From Bacteroidetes bacterium UBA7368 (GTDB lineage Bacteria > Bacteroidota > Rhodothermia > Rhodothermales > UBA10348): a stretch of DNA of 27,392 bases. The stretch lies in assembly GCA_002469915.1 (NCBI GenBank), contig DKOG01000100.1:1-27392 (forward strand). The letters run 5' to 3'. Position numbers and translations under genes: made by a program. Under the pieces are notes generated by a model. It searched no databases, was not told the origin of the DNA, and saw only the letters and a program-made list of their open reading frames with translations. Shown here piece by piece: positions 1-8,442 of the stretch (position 1 is the stretch's first letter; every line of letters starts with the position of its first letter).

Positions 1-1
1 T

Positions 2-1306
2 CGATGGATGGGTCAGTGTCCTGCCTGTCAGGCCTGGAATTCCTTTGCGGAAGAGCGGACCTCTTCCAATAAGCATCAGATGGGTGCGAGGCCGCCCAAA
101 GGCGGCCTCGCACCCAGAGCGCTGCCCCTCGACGAAGTGGAAGACGGTGGAGAGTCACGTCTAGCTACAGGTAATTCCGAATTGGATCGAGTACTAGGGG
201 GAGGCATCGTCAAGGGATCAGTCGTCTTGGTGGCTGGAGATCCAGGTATCGGAAAAAGTACGTTGATGACGGAGCTCGGGGCCTTGGTCTTAGGCAAAAA
301 AATCTTGTACGTCACGGGAGAGGAGTCCCCGTCTCAAGTTAAAATGCGTGCTGAGCGAATGGGCATTCGGTCAAAGGACTTCCTATTGCTAGCAGAAACG
401 GATGTTGAATCCATTATCCGATGCGTTCAAGAGGAAGAGCCCGCCTTGATGATCGTGGACTCGATTCAGACGATCTTCCGATCTGACCTACAAAGTGCTC
501 CTGGCTCTGTGACTCAGGTGCGCGAAAGTGCAGCAGCCCTCATTCAGATGGCGAAATCCACCGGTACCTCTACGTTTATTGTGGGACATGTAACGAAATC
601 AGGAACGCTAGCCGGTCCTAGAGTCCTGGAACACATGGTAGACACCGTACTGTATCTAGAGGGCGATCGTCACCACGTATATCGCATTCTGAGAGCTGTC
701 AAAAACCGCTTTGGTTCTACAAACGAAATCGGTGTCTTTGAAATGCAGACGAATGGGCTATCCCCCGTCGCCAATCCCAGTGAGCTGTTCCTTTCGGATC
801 GTAATATGCTTTCTTCTGGATCCGTAGTCGTCTGCTCCATGGAAGGAACGCGGCCCATGTTGGCCGAAATCCAGGCCTTAGTTACGCAAACATCCTATTC
901 GAACCCGCAGCGAACAGCCACCGGATTTGATGCCAAACGCTTACAAATGTTGTTAGCTGTACTAGAAAAAAGAGCGGGACTCGAGCTTTCGAGCTGTGAC
1001 GTCTTTGTAAACGTCACGGGTGGCCTCAGACTATCCGAACCAGCCGCTGACCTCGCTATCGCTGCAGCCGTTGCGTCTTCCTACCGGGATGTCCCGGTCC
1101 ATAGTCAGGCGATGATCTGTGGAGAAATCGGACTAGGTGGAGAAATCAGAGCCGTGCCCCAATTGGAATCTCGACTTAGTGAATCGTACCGTCTAGGTTT
1201 TGAACATGCCTACATTCCAAAACGAGGCTACGACAAAAAGTTGTTTGAGTCCTTGACGTGTATTGGACTCACGTCTCTAACGGACATGATGGATCGTCTA
1301 TTCTAG
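2..1306 (+). CDS. radA: DNA repair protein RadA (Sms), 5'-truncated by the window edge
   Basis: RadA is a RecA-like ATPase that helps process recombination intermediates and drives branch migration. The frame is already open at base 2 (Arg-Trp-Met-Gly), so the start and the first zinc-finger cysteine pair lie off the left edge. Numbering from the Met at base 8: the second zinc-finger pair is CPAC at 4-7, Walker A GDPGIGKST at 77-85, Walker B LMIVD at 147-151, and the RadA signature KNRFG at 232-236. The C-terminal third is the Lon-protease-like domain (NVTGGLRLSEPAADLAIAAA). A GC-rich perfect hairpin sits in the linker between zinc finger and ATPase (see 81-116). The gene is convergent with rpiA; the stop codons are only 5 bases apart. 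Identity is near certain. Confidence 0.96.
   Translation, partial: RWMGQCPACQAWNSFAEERTSSNKHQMGARPPKGGLAPRALPLDEVEDGGESRLATGNSELDRVLGGGIVKGSVVLVAGDPGIGKSTLMTELGALVLGKKILYVTGEESPSQVKMRAERMGIRSKDFLLLAETDVESIIRCVQEEEPALMIVDSIQTIFRSDLQSAPGSVTQVRESAAALIQMAKSTGTSTFIVGHVTKSGTLAGPRVLEHMVDTVLYLEGDRHHVYRILRAVKNRFGSTNEIGVFEMQTNGLSPVANPSELFLSDRNMLSSGSVVVCSMEGTRPMLAEIQALVTQTSYSNPQRTATGFDAKRLQMLLAVLEKRAGLELSSCDVFVNVTGGLRLSEPAADLAIAAAVASSYRDVPVHSQAMICGEIGLGGEIRAVPQLESRLSESYRLGFEHAYIPKRGYDKKLFESLTCIGLTSLTDMMDRLF
81..116. repeat. Perfect 16-bp inverted repeat inside the radA coding sequence
   Basis: The arms are TGGGTGCGAGGCCGCC (81-96) and its exact reverse complement (101-116), separated by the 4-base loop CAAA. 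It is far more GC-rich than the flanks. It is read in frame as Gly-Ala-Arg-Pro-Pro-Lys-Gly-Gly-Leu-Ala-Pro in the variable linker between the RadA zinc finger and ATPase core, so it leaves the conserved domains intact. There is no U-run after it, so it is not an ordinary terminator. Confidence 0.9.
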
Positions 1307-1311
1307 AACAT

Positions 1312-2007
1312 CTATTTTAAAAGGTGCTCAACAGAACCATCTGATTTCCCAATCAACACGTCGGTAGCCATATCGATGAAAAGACCGTGATCCACTACTC
1401 CAGGTGTATTCAGTAATACCTGGTTCACGTGCCTAGCATCTGCTATTTCGTCGAACATGCCGTCGAGTATCCACAATCCCTGATCGCTGACCACTGGCCC
1501 ATCTTTTTTCGCACCCATCCGTAGCTCGGGCTGTGCCCCCAAACTCCGCAAGACGTTCATCACTGGAGCTGCCGCCATCGGTACGATTTCAACTGGAAGC
1601 GGAAACTTGGTCCCTAGTCGGGTAACCATTTTGGACTCGTCCACAAGGACAACAAATCTGGCGGCCTGAGCAGCTACAATCTTTTCGCGAGTCTGTGCCG
1701 CACCCCGCCCCTTAATCAAGGTCATGTCCGCATCTACCTCATCCGCGCCGTCGAATGCAAGATCCAACTCGGGTGTTTCATCCAACGTGGACACCGGGAT
1801 CCCATGCTGACGAGCAAGTCGTTCGGAAGCGAATGAAGTCGGTACTCCGGTTACATCTAGCCCTTCTTCCCTAACACGAATGCCCAGTTCTTCAATAGCC
1901 AATGCCGCCGTGGAGCCCGTACCCAAACCTAGTTTCATACCAGATTTAATCATAGACGCGACTTGTTTACCTACTGCTCGTTTGGCTGCTTTCTGTAGAT
2001 CAGACAT
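1312..2007 (-). CDS. rpiA: Ribose-5-phosphate isomerase A
   Basis: Interconverts ribose 5-phosphate and ribulose 5-phosphate in the non-oxidative pentose phosphate pathway, in the cytosol. At 231 aa it has the usual RpiA length. Visible motifs are GLGTGSTA (27-34, phosphate loop), FDGADEVD (85-92), KGRGAA (99-104), TREKI (106-110), FPLPVEI, and PGVVDHGLF near the end. Asp86, Asp89, Lys99 and Glu108 match the known active-site residues of the family. KGRG in place of the commoner KGGG also occurs in other RpiA branches. The ATG at 2007 fits the family N-terminus, and I see no Shine-Dalgarno upstream. The 63-base gap to the upstream permease gene would allow co-transcription with it. Confidence 0.96.
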   Translation of the reverse strand: MSDLQKAAKRAVGKQVASMIKSGMKLGLGTGSTAALAIEELGIRVREEGLDVTGVPTSFASERLARQHGIPVSTLDETPELDLAFDGADEVDADMTLIKGRGAAQTREKIVAAQAARFVVLVDESKMVTRLGTKFPLPVEIVPMAAAPVMNVLRSLGAQPELRMGAKKDGPVVSDQGLWILDGMFDEIADARHVNQVLLNTPGVVDHGLFIDMATDVLIGKSDGSVEHLLK

Positions 2008-2070
2008 AGATATGGGGCGATGTGAGTTCCTCGATGAACCATCAATCTACCACAGAATGCGGAGAACTGT

Positions 2071-3300
2071 TTACTCCCAACGAAGGGCATCAATTGGCCT
2101 TAACCGGGCCGCTTTAAATGCCGGATACCCACCGAACACAAGCGCTATGACCGTAACCATTCCCACAGCCGTGACTGCCCAGCCCACAGGGAAGGTTGTA
2201 GAAATGTCAAAATAAATGGCTACTCCGTTCCCAACGAGAGCTCCCAAAACGATTCCGATGAACCCTCCCACCTGGCACAGAAAAAAAGCCTCCAGTAGGA
2301 ATTGTCGCAAAATATCTTTGCGCCGAGCACCTATTGACTTTCGAATCCCAATTTCACGCGTACGCTCTGTTACGGAGACGAGCATAATGTTCATGATTCC
2401 AATTCCTGCAGCCAATAAGGAAATCAGGCCGATACCGGCACCACCGGCTGTCAACGTTGCCGTAAATGAATCAAAAATAGACTGCAGGGAGTCGTTTGTT
2501 GAAATCTCAAAGTTGTTTTCATCACCCGGTTCAACCCGCCGAATAACCCTTAAACGACCCGTCAGTTCATCGATCGCAGCATTTATCATTACGGGATTAT
2601 TAACGCGTACACTTACGTTATCAATGTTCCGATTCGTCCCCCCGTAAACCACAAATCCACGAGTAATAGGGATGACAATTCTATCATCCTGCGAAAATCC
2701 AAAAAGATTCCCTTTCTCTTTCAACGTACCGATGACTTCACAGCGACGACCACTTGCCTTGACAATTTTTTTGATCGGATTCTCGTTCGGAAAAAGAACT
2801 TTCACCAAGTTTGAACCCAGCACGCACACTGGGCGCGCATACTGCACATCATCACTGGTAAAGAAACGCCCTGCGTCAACCTCGTACGAAAAATTAGCAA
2901 GCATATCTTCATCAGAACCGAGTACCTGGATGTTTCCCTCTGTTTCGCGATCCTGAAAGACGACTTTACCTATGTCGAATCCGTTCAATGGACTAATCGT
3001 CACTGGAATTTGCATCATCCGGTCCAGTCGTTCAACCTGCTCAAACGTGATGTTGGGCCGGTTCCTCAAAGAGCGATCTCTATTCCCAGTCGGAATCAGG
3101 TTCGTTTTTGATATGGAAACGGTTGAGGACCCAAAAAACTGAAGCTTTTCTTTAAAATACACATCGATCACGCTCACCGCGGTAACCGATACGATGATGG
3201 CAAATACGCCAATCACCATGCCCAGCAGCGTCAAAGCCGACCTCATCTTGTGTCCGCGAAGTGCTTCTAAGGCCATTCTTACCGCTTCTACAATGCCCAT
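2071..3300 (-). CDS. MacB/FtsX-type ABC transporter permease (second of a pair)
   Basis: Membrane subunit of a type VII (MacB-like) ABC system, the class used for lipoprotein release, peptide or drug export. The 409 residues give one N-terminal membrane helix (about 18-45, LGMVIGVFAIIV), a large periplasmic MacB_PCD-type domain (about 50-280), then three helices in an FtsX domain. Between helices 2 and 3 is the hallmark TERTREIGIRKSIGARR followed by ILRQFLLEA. It ends with the usual FKAARLRPIDALRWE. Its ATG follows the stop of the upstream permease after one base (TAG-T-ATG), so the two are translationally coupled and probably form a heterodimer. No ATPase or membrane-fusion gene is nearby, and the substrate cannot be told from sequence. 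Confidence 0.92.
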   Translation of the reverse strand: MGIVEAVRMALEALRGHKMRSALTLLGMVIGVFAIIVSVTAVSVIDVYFKEKLQFFGSSTVSISKTNLIPTGNRDRSLRNRPNITFEQVERLDRMMQIPVTISPLNGFDIGKVVFQDRETEGNIQVLGSDEDMLANFSYEVDAGRFFTSDDVQYARPVCVLGSNLVKVLFPNENPIKKIVKASGRRCEVIGTLKEKGNLFGFSQDDRIVIPITRGFVVYGGTNRNIDNVSVRVNNPVMINAAIDELTGRLRVIRRVEPGDENNFEISTNDSLQSIFDSFTATLTAGGAGIGLISLLAAGIGIMNIMLVSVTERTREIGIRKSIGARRKDILRQFLLEAFFLCQVGGFIGIVLGALVGNGVAIYFDISTTFPVGWAVTAVGMVTVIALVFGGYPAFKAARLRPIDALRWE

Positions 3301-3301
3301 A

Positions 3302-4540
3302 CTATTCGTACCTCAATGCCTCAATGGGCGCTGATTTTGCTGCCGACCACGCTGGGGCGAGACCAAACACCGTTCCAATCGCTACACAAATGAAAAAAGC
3401 CATTGCGACCGTTCCCAGGTCTAGGGTTGCCGGCAAAACCGCTCCAATGAGCATGGAAAGCGGAAAGGCCAGTCCAACTCCGATGATACCCCCAACCATG
3501 CAAATCACGATGGCCTCCACCAGAAACTGCAGGAGGATGCTGTATTTTTTTGCTCCGACGGCTTTACGTATACCTATTTCTCGCGTGCGTTCTTTTACCG
3601 TCACGAACATGATATTCATCACTCCTATTCCACCCACCAAGAGAGCGAGTGAAGTAAGACCAATACCAATTCCGAATATGGCGTTCTTAATTGGCTCGAT
3701 GGAGGCACGAAGAGTTTCCTGTTCATTGATTTCAAAATCATCCTCTTCTTGAGCATCCAAACTACGTGCAATTCGCAATACACCACGCATCTCATCCTTG
3801 GCATCAGCCAACAGAAACCCTGGAAGCACTTTAGCCTGAATAGACACGTCGCGTAAACGAGTACCAAATTGCTTTTTGAACGTGTTGAATGGAATGTGGA
3901 CTTCTAAATCTCCAGAATCGTTGGCTTCAGAGCCTTGACCTTCCTTGGCCAGTATTCCGACGACGAGATATTTTGCCCCGTCAACTCTTAAGTCTTTTCC
4001 GAGCGCGGATCCAAATGGAAAAAGCTCTTCCGCGATTGAAGCCCCAATGACGGTCATGTTCCGGGCACCATCATTATCAAAATCGCTGAAAAAATAACCC
4101 TCTTCAATATCTACTTGATGGACCAACGGATAATTTGGTTGGACGCCTTTGATGCGAGCAGAGGATATGGACTGCGTCTGTGATTTTAAGCTCCTACCTG
4201 TGCTTACAACGGCCGTTGCTTGCTGGGTCGATTGAGAACGCTCATTTAAAGCATCTGCAAGGTCCTCTGTAAGATTGGGCCGGTTGATATATTCCCACCA
4301 CTTCGTGTTCGGCCCCCGCGCCCAAGGCCACTTTTCGATGTACATCACATCCGTACCGAGAGACGAGATATCGTTTTCAAATCCCTGTTCAATTCCATTG
4401 ACCACCGTCGCCATCCCGGTCACGGAAACGATACCAATAATGATCCCTAGTGTGGTCAAGACGGCACGCATCTTATTTGACCAAACGGAGAGGAGGGCGA
4501 ATCGAGTAGATTCCCAGAATTGAGTGAAAATAGTTCGCAC
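3302..4540 (-). CDS. MacB/FtsX-type ABC transporter permease (first of a pair)
   Basis: 412-residue paralogue of the downstream permease, with the same layout: helix 1 at about 20-48 (LTTLGIIIGIVSVTGMATVV), a long periplasmic domain, and three C-terminal helices. It carries the signature KERTREIGIRKAVGAKK and ends SAAKSAPIEALRYE. The periplasmic domains of the two proteins differ clearly, so they are unlikely to be a recent tandem duplication. The ATG at 4540 is the first of the frame, and the family-typical start (FTQFWESTRFALLSVWSNKMRAVLTTLG) supports it. The cognate ATPase must be encoded elsewhere, because the 146 bases upstream hold no gene on this strand. Confidence 0.92.
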   Translation of the reverse strand: MRTIFTQFWESTRFALLSVWSNKMRAVLTTLGIIIGIVSVTGMATVVNGIEQGFENDISSLGTDVMYIEKWPWARGPNTKWWEYINRPNLTEDLADALNERSQSTQQATAVVSTGRSLKSQTQSISSARIKGVQPNYPLVHQVDIEEGYFFSDFDNDGARNMTVIGASIAEELFPFGSALGKDLRVDGAKYLVVGILAKEGQGSEANDSGDLEVHIPFNTFKKQFGTRLRDVSIQAKVLPGFLLADAKDEMRGVLRIARSLDAQEEDDFEINEQETLRASIEPIKNAIFGIGIGLTSLALLVGGIGVMNIMFVTVKERTREIGIRKAVGAKKYSILLQFLVEAIVICMVGGIIGVGLAFPLSMLIGAVLPATLDLGTVAMAFFICVAIGTVFGLAPAWSAAKSAPIEALRYE

Positions 4541-4663
4541 AAATAGACCTGGATTTAGTCCTGTTCAGATGGAGAAAAGGGCTTACGACATGAGATGGGA
4601 GTAGTTGCGTGAAAACACGCTCTTCAAAGAGTCTCCAATAAATCCAATTCAATCCCTATCTTA

Positions 4664-4682
4664 AGCGTGCAATCCGCACGCT
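4664..4682. repeat. Small inverted repeat just before the DUF5989 start codon
   Basis: AGCGTGC and GCACGCT pair perfectly (7 bp) around the loop AATCC. It ends 4 bases before the ATG at 4687 and sits where a Shine-Dalgarno would be. No U-run follows on either strand, so a terminator is unlikely. It may be an operator or a translation-blocking hairpin. This is inference only. Confidence 0.45.
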
Positions 4683-4686
4683 AATT

Positions 4687-4845
4687 ATGGGAAAATCTCG
4701 TTTCATATCTGAGTTCTGGCAGTTTCTGCGCATTCGCAAAAAACTGTGGTTAGCGCCTATTGTAATTGTACTCGTACTGCTCAGCTTAGTGATTGTCTTG
4801 ACGCAAGGGTCTGCTCTTGCCCCCTTTATCTACGCGCTTTTTTAA
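4687..4845 (+). CDS. DUF5989-family micro-protein (52 aa, single membrane helix)
   Basis: A short gene that is easily missed. The protein starts MGKSRFISEFWQFLRIRKK, has one strongly hydrophobic helix (about residues 20-38), and ends LTQGSALAPFIYALF. The pattern of W-x-F-L-R-x-R-K-K, a membrane helix, and TQGSALAPFIY is what I recognise as DUF5989. That family usually sits beside an SxtJ-like protein and a carbamoyltransferase in glycan or secondary-metabolite loci. Neither partner is present here. The last 20 bases overlap the 3' end of the convergent acetyltransferase gene. There is no Shine-Dalgarno; the start is fixed by family length and by the inverted repeat just upstream. The molecular function is unknown. 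Confidence 0.82.
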   Translation: MGKSRFISEFWQFLRIRKKLWLAPIVIVLVLLSLVIVLTQGSALAPFIYALF

Positions 4846-5338
4846 GGTCGTCGTGTTCCATCAATCGTCTTTCGAACCGAAGTCGATACTCCTTGTAAAG
4901 CGTATTAAAATCAGCCTTCACAAGTCGGAATCCTTGGGCCAACGCTAGAATAGTCATTCCCGGATGCATATTGGGAAACGTATCGAAGGCAAAAACAGGA
5001 TACCCCTTTTCTTCAACGGCTTCGACCATTTCATTCATCAAAGCCAGAGCGATCCCTTTTCTACGGTATTCCGGCAAAACGCCACCCTTCGCACTATAAA
5101 AAGTGTACCTGTTCTCCCGATAACCAATTTTAAACCCGACGGGAATACCATGTAGTCGAGCCTCTAATATGAGGAGATCTTCCCGATCAAAAGAATTGAT
5201 GACGCGCTCTTCTTTGAAAATGAGACGATTCATTCCACGAATAGAATCCAATTCCCTTAAACCAATTTCCTGAATGCTCAGTCCAGGGACTTCAGCATCG
5301 CCAAGAGATAATGGTGCTATGTATCCTAAATCCGTCAC
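4826..5338 (-). CDS. GNAT-family N-acetyltransferase
   Basis: 170-residue protein with a GNAT acetyl-CoA fold. The core strand-turn-helix reads GGVLPEYRRKGIALALMNEMVEA (about 86-108), carrying the R/Q-x-x-G-x-A pyrophosphate loop as RRKGIA. It is followed by a strand and the NMHPGMTILALAQGFRLV segment typical of the C-terminal part. Substrate unknown. The start codon is GTG at 5338, only 3 bases after the helicase stop, which suggests translational coupling. The next in-frame Met is residue 36 and would remove the first GNAT strand. The 3' end overlaps the convergent DUF5989 gene by 20 bases. Confidence 0.85.
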   Translation of the reverse strand: MTDLGYIAPLSLGDAEVPGLSIQEIGLRELDSIRGMNRLIFKEERVINSFDREDLLILEARLHGIPVGFKIGYRENRYTFYSAKGGVLPEYRRKGIALALMNEMVEAVEEKGYPVFAFDTFPNMHPGMTILALAQGFRLVKADFNTLYKEYRLRFERRLMEHDDLKKARR

Positions 5339-5341
5339 TTT

Positions 5342-7408
5342 CTAGAAAGGTAGATTGGCCGTACCCGCGTCATTTGGGCTTCCATCGGCTATTTGTTGAA
5401 TGGTATCTGACGCTGGAAGCACGTTTTCAGTCTGCTCCACTAACGTACAGGGCTCCAATAAATCTGAGGATATATTGGCCAAAAATCGACTCGGATTGGC
5501 AAAATACTGACCATCAAACTGCCGAAATTGAACCATGGGATAAGATATGAAAAGCTGATCAGCTGCGCGGGTTACAGCCACATATAACAATCTCAATTCC
5601 TCTTCCACCGCTTCCGCATCACCTACTGAGTATCCTGAAGGAATTACGCCGTCCAGCGCGTGGATAAGAAACACTACCTTGAACTCCAGCCCTTTTGCTG
5701 AGTGGATAGTAGAAAGGACCAATGGAGGCTCATCATCAGCCTCGGGCTGCTGATCAATCGCAGTTAACTCAATGGGATCCAATGCTAGAGAGGACAACAT
5801 ATTCCCTCTATCGGTAAACGTATGGGAAAGTCCCACAAAGTGCTCCAAATCTTGCTCCCGTTTGGGATAGTCCTCGTAATACACGCGTCGAAGAATGGGA
5901 GCGTAGTACTCCAAAATAATCTCTAACTGCTCTGCGCAAGAAGCCTCTCCCTTCTTCACTGCCCTCAACGTTGAAAAAAGAGCGCGCAGCGAACCGATAT
6001 AGGAGGCAGAAAACGGACGTTCTTCAAGTATAAATTGATCTCCACCGTTGGATTCTACCCAATCAATGATGCGTCCGGCTGTCTTAGGACCGACTCCTTC
6101 TAGTAATTGAAGAATACGATTCCACGCAATCGCGTCTTGGGGGTTCTCCACCACTTTTAAGTGCGCAAGAATGTCTTTAACATGCGCAGCTTCCGCTAGT
6201 TTTAAGCCTCCGAATTTGACGAAGGGAATGTTCTTCTTATTCAATTCGACCTCAAGATCATACGAATTGTGCCCATTTCTGAAGAGGACTGCCATCTCAG
6301 TCAACGGAATGCCCTGATCTCTGAACTGCAAAATCATCTGGGATACGAATCGGCTTTCAAATCGGTCATCCGGCGCTGGTACCAGCGCCGGTAAATCGCC
6401 CTCTGCACGATCTGTAAAGAGCCTTTTTTCGTATTTACGTTTTGCCGAATCCAATAAGTGATTCGCTAAATCGAGAATGTGTTGAGTCGAGCGGTAGTTA
6501 TGTTCAAGCCGCAGAATCTGAGTGCCGACATACTCATCCGGAAAGGAAAGAATGTTTTGAAAATCGGCACCTCGAAATCGGTAGATGCTTTGCGCATCGT
6601 CTCCCACAGCCATGACGTTGCCAAAAACACTGCTAAACGCCTTGACCAGCTTCGCTTGCGCTCGATTCGTGTCCTGAAATTCATCCACGAGGACATGCCT
6701 GTTCTGCGAGGCGACTTCGCGAAGAACACCTGGCTCTTGAGAAAAGAGTTTCAAGGTGTAGAGTAGCAAGTCATCGTAATCCATGAGGCCATGCACCTTT
6801 TTATAAGTCTCATAGGCTTCAAAGATAGTTTCTATCTGTGGAGTGAAATCAACAAACTGCGGATAACTGACTTCTACCACATCCTGAATGGACCGTCCCT
6901 TATTACGTGCCGAGGAAATGATAGATTGAATCGTCCGTTTTCTGGGGAATCGCTTTTCCTTGGACTCAGCGCCCGACGATGTCTTGACTACATCGATCAC
7001 ATCGGCAGAATCCGATGCATCGAGCATGGTAAAGTTATTGGGGAATCCCAACTTGGAAGCGTACTGCTTCAGAATACGGAGACAAAATGCATGAAACGTT
7101 CCGCCACGGACTCGCCGGCACCTTCCGTCTAGTAAACCCGATGCGCGGTTCAACATTTCATTCGCAGCCCTTCGCGTAAACGTCAGAAGTACAATCTGCT
7201 CAGGTGCCACACCGGACTCCACGAGGTAGGCGACGCGATATATCAACGTCCGCGTTTTACCCGTCCCCGCACCCGCAACGACTAAAGAGGCCCCCGTCCC
7301 GAAAGTAACCACATCCAATTGTTGTGCATTCAACTCCTCAGCATAAGGAATCTGCATCTGATCCAGAGTCGGATCATCATCGGTTTGCAGGATGAATTGA
7401 CGGGCCAT
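5342..7408 (-). CDS. UvrD/PcrA/Rep-family superfamily 1A DNA helicase
   Basis: ATP-dependent 3'-5' DNA helicase or translocase for repair and replication-fork maintenance. All SF1A motifs are present in order: AGAGTGKT (45-52), Ia TFTRRAANEM (76-85), II DEFQDTN (242-248), III GDDAQSIYRFRGAD (269-282), IV LEHNYRS (301-307), V STIHSAKGLEF, VI LRLLYVAVTRA. At 688 aa it is near typical PcrA/UvrD size, although the C-terminal tail is short and does not show the usual PcrA/UvrD RNA-polymerase-binding Tudor motif. Which of UvrD, PcrA or Rep is orthologous is not decidable by eye. It is the first gene of a minus-strand pair with the GNAT gene and is divergent from parA. A 22-bp perfect palindrome lies within it (6370-6391). 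Confidence 0.95.
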   Translation of the reverse strand: MARQFILQTDDDPTLDQMQIPYAEELNAQQLDVVTFGTGASLVVAGAGTGKTRTLIYRVAYLVESGVAPEQIVLLTFTRRAANEMLNRASGLLDGRCRRVRGGTFHAFCLRILKQYASKLGFPNNFTMLDASDSADVIDVVKTSSGAESKEKRFPRKRTIQSIISSARNKGRSIQDVVEVSYPQFVDFTPQIETIFEAYETYKKVHGLMDYDDLLLYTLKLFSQEPGVLREVASQNRHVLVDEFQDTNRAQAKLVKAFSSVFGNVMAVGDDAQSIYRFRGADFQNILSFPDEYVGTQILRLEHNYRSTQHILDLANHLLDSAKRKYEKRLFTDRAEGDLPALVPAPDDRFESRFVSQMILQFRDQGIPLTEMAVLFRNGHNSYDLEVELNKKNIPFVKFGGLKLAEAAHVKDILAHLKVVENPQDAIAWNRILQLLEGVGPKTAGRIIDWVESNGGDQFILEERPFSASYIGSLRALFSTLRAVKKGEASCAEQLEIILEYYAPILRRVYYEDYPKREQDLEHFVGLSHTFTDRGNMLSSLALDPIELTAIDQQPEADDEPPLVLSTIHSAKGLEFKVVFLIHALDGVIPSGYSVGDAEAVEEELRLLYVAVTRAADQLFISYPMVQFRQFDGQYFANPSRFLANISSDLLEPCTLVEQTENVLPASDTIQQIADGSPNDAGTANLPF
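6370..6391. repeat. 22-bp perfect palindrome inside the helicase gene
   Basis: The 11-base arm CCGGCGCTGGT is followed directly by its exact reverse complement with no spacer, centred on a KpnI-like GGTACC. It encodes part of the weakly conserved linker DLPALVPAPDD, after motif IV of the helicase, and is clearly more GC-rich than its flanks. Confidence 0.85.
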
Positions 7409-7618
7409 AGTACACTCGATTGAACTCCCTAGATCAACGTCTTATTCCTCCCAAATGGTTCATCCCCCATTCAACCTTTCCTTTTTTTGTGGAAAACCTG
7501 TAGCCCCCTTCGGTAGTATGAAACGAGTGGTCTTCATAGATTCCTAGGACCCCGACTTCGGGCGACAAGCGATCGCCTGCATCGATTCATTCCGAGTAAC
7601 CTCACCTGCAATCCACGC

Positions 7619-8431
7619 ATGGGTAAAATCATAGCTGTAGCCAACCAGAAAGGTGGCGTTGGTAAAACAACGACGGCAGTGAACTTGGCCGCCTCGCTAG
7701 CAGCCATGGAGCATCCCACGCTTTTGATCGATTTCGATCCACAAGCCAACGGAACGTCTGGAGTGGGCATTGACCCTAAAACGGTGACGGCTTCCACCTA
7801 TGAGATTCTGATAGGTACGATCGCAACTGAAGATGCAGTGCTCGAAACAGAAACACCGTTTCTGTCCCTCATTCCAAGCCACATCAACCTGGTTGGCGCA
7901 GAGATTGAAATGGTGGACGTCATCGATCGTGAGCATATGCTCAGACGTGCCCTTCAGTCTATTCGAGATCGATACGACTTCATTATCATCGATTGCCCTC
8001 CATCTTTAGGACTCCTAACGCTGAATTCGCTCACAGCAGCAGATTCAGTACTCATTCCCGTTCAGGCCGAGTATTTTGCACTGGAAGGGTTAGGCCAACT
8101 GCTCAATACCATTAAACTGGTCCGCCAACATCTCAATCCGGCACTGGAGATTGAGGGCGTCGTACTTACCATGTTTGATTCTCGTCTAAGGCTCGCTAAT
8201 CAAGTAGCCTCAGAGGTTCGCCGTTATTTCGGAGAAAAAGTTTTTCAAACTATCGTACAACGAAATGTCAGGCTATCAGAAGCTCCAAGCTTTGGCCGAC
8301 CGGTTTTGATGTACGATGCAACGAGTACTGGTTCAAGAAACTATATTGGGCTTGCACGAGAAGTGCTACATGCCAATTCCGCGTATTTGGCCAAAGCCGC
8401 CGCTGACTCTACCAGCGAAGAGTCGCATTAA
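7619..8431 (+). CDS. parA: Chromosome-partitioning ATPase ParA (Soj)
   Basis: Walker-type ATPase that, with ParB, moves newly replicated origins apart. It is cytosolic and nucleoid-bound in its ATP dimer form. At 270 aa without an N-terminal DNA-binding extension it is the chromosomal Soj type. Residues 11-18 are the deviant Walker [22 protein letters not shown] is A', and [17 protein letters not shown] is Walker [15 protein letters not shown] is the conserved Soj C-terminal motif. parB starts 11 bases after its stop. The 210-base region shared with the divergent helicase holds no gene. One 8-of-9 DnaA-box-like match there (TGTGGAAAA, near 7488) is too little to call an origin. No Shine-Dalgarno is visible. 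Confidence 0.97.
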   Translation: MGKIIAVANQKGGVGKTTTAVNLAASLAAMEHPTLLIDFDPQANGTSGVGIDPKTVTASTYEILIGTIATEDAVLETETPFLSLIPSHINLVGAEIEMVDVIDREHMLRRALQSIRDRYDFIIIDCPPSLGLLTLNSLTAADSVLIPVQAEYFALEGLGQLLNTIKLVRQHLNPALEIEGVVLTMFDSRLRLANQVASEVRRYFGEKVFQTIVQRNVRLSEAPSFGRPVLMYDATSTGSRNYIGLAREVLHANSAYLAKAAADSTSEESH

Positions 8432-8442
8432 CCCAAACGATC

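Noticed and set aside
7480..7500. A replication origin near parA, from the DnaA-box-like TGTGGAAAA.
   Set aside because: A single 8-of-9 match with no cluster, no AT-rich unwinding region and no dnaA or gidA neighbours.
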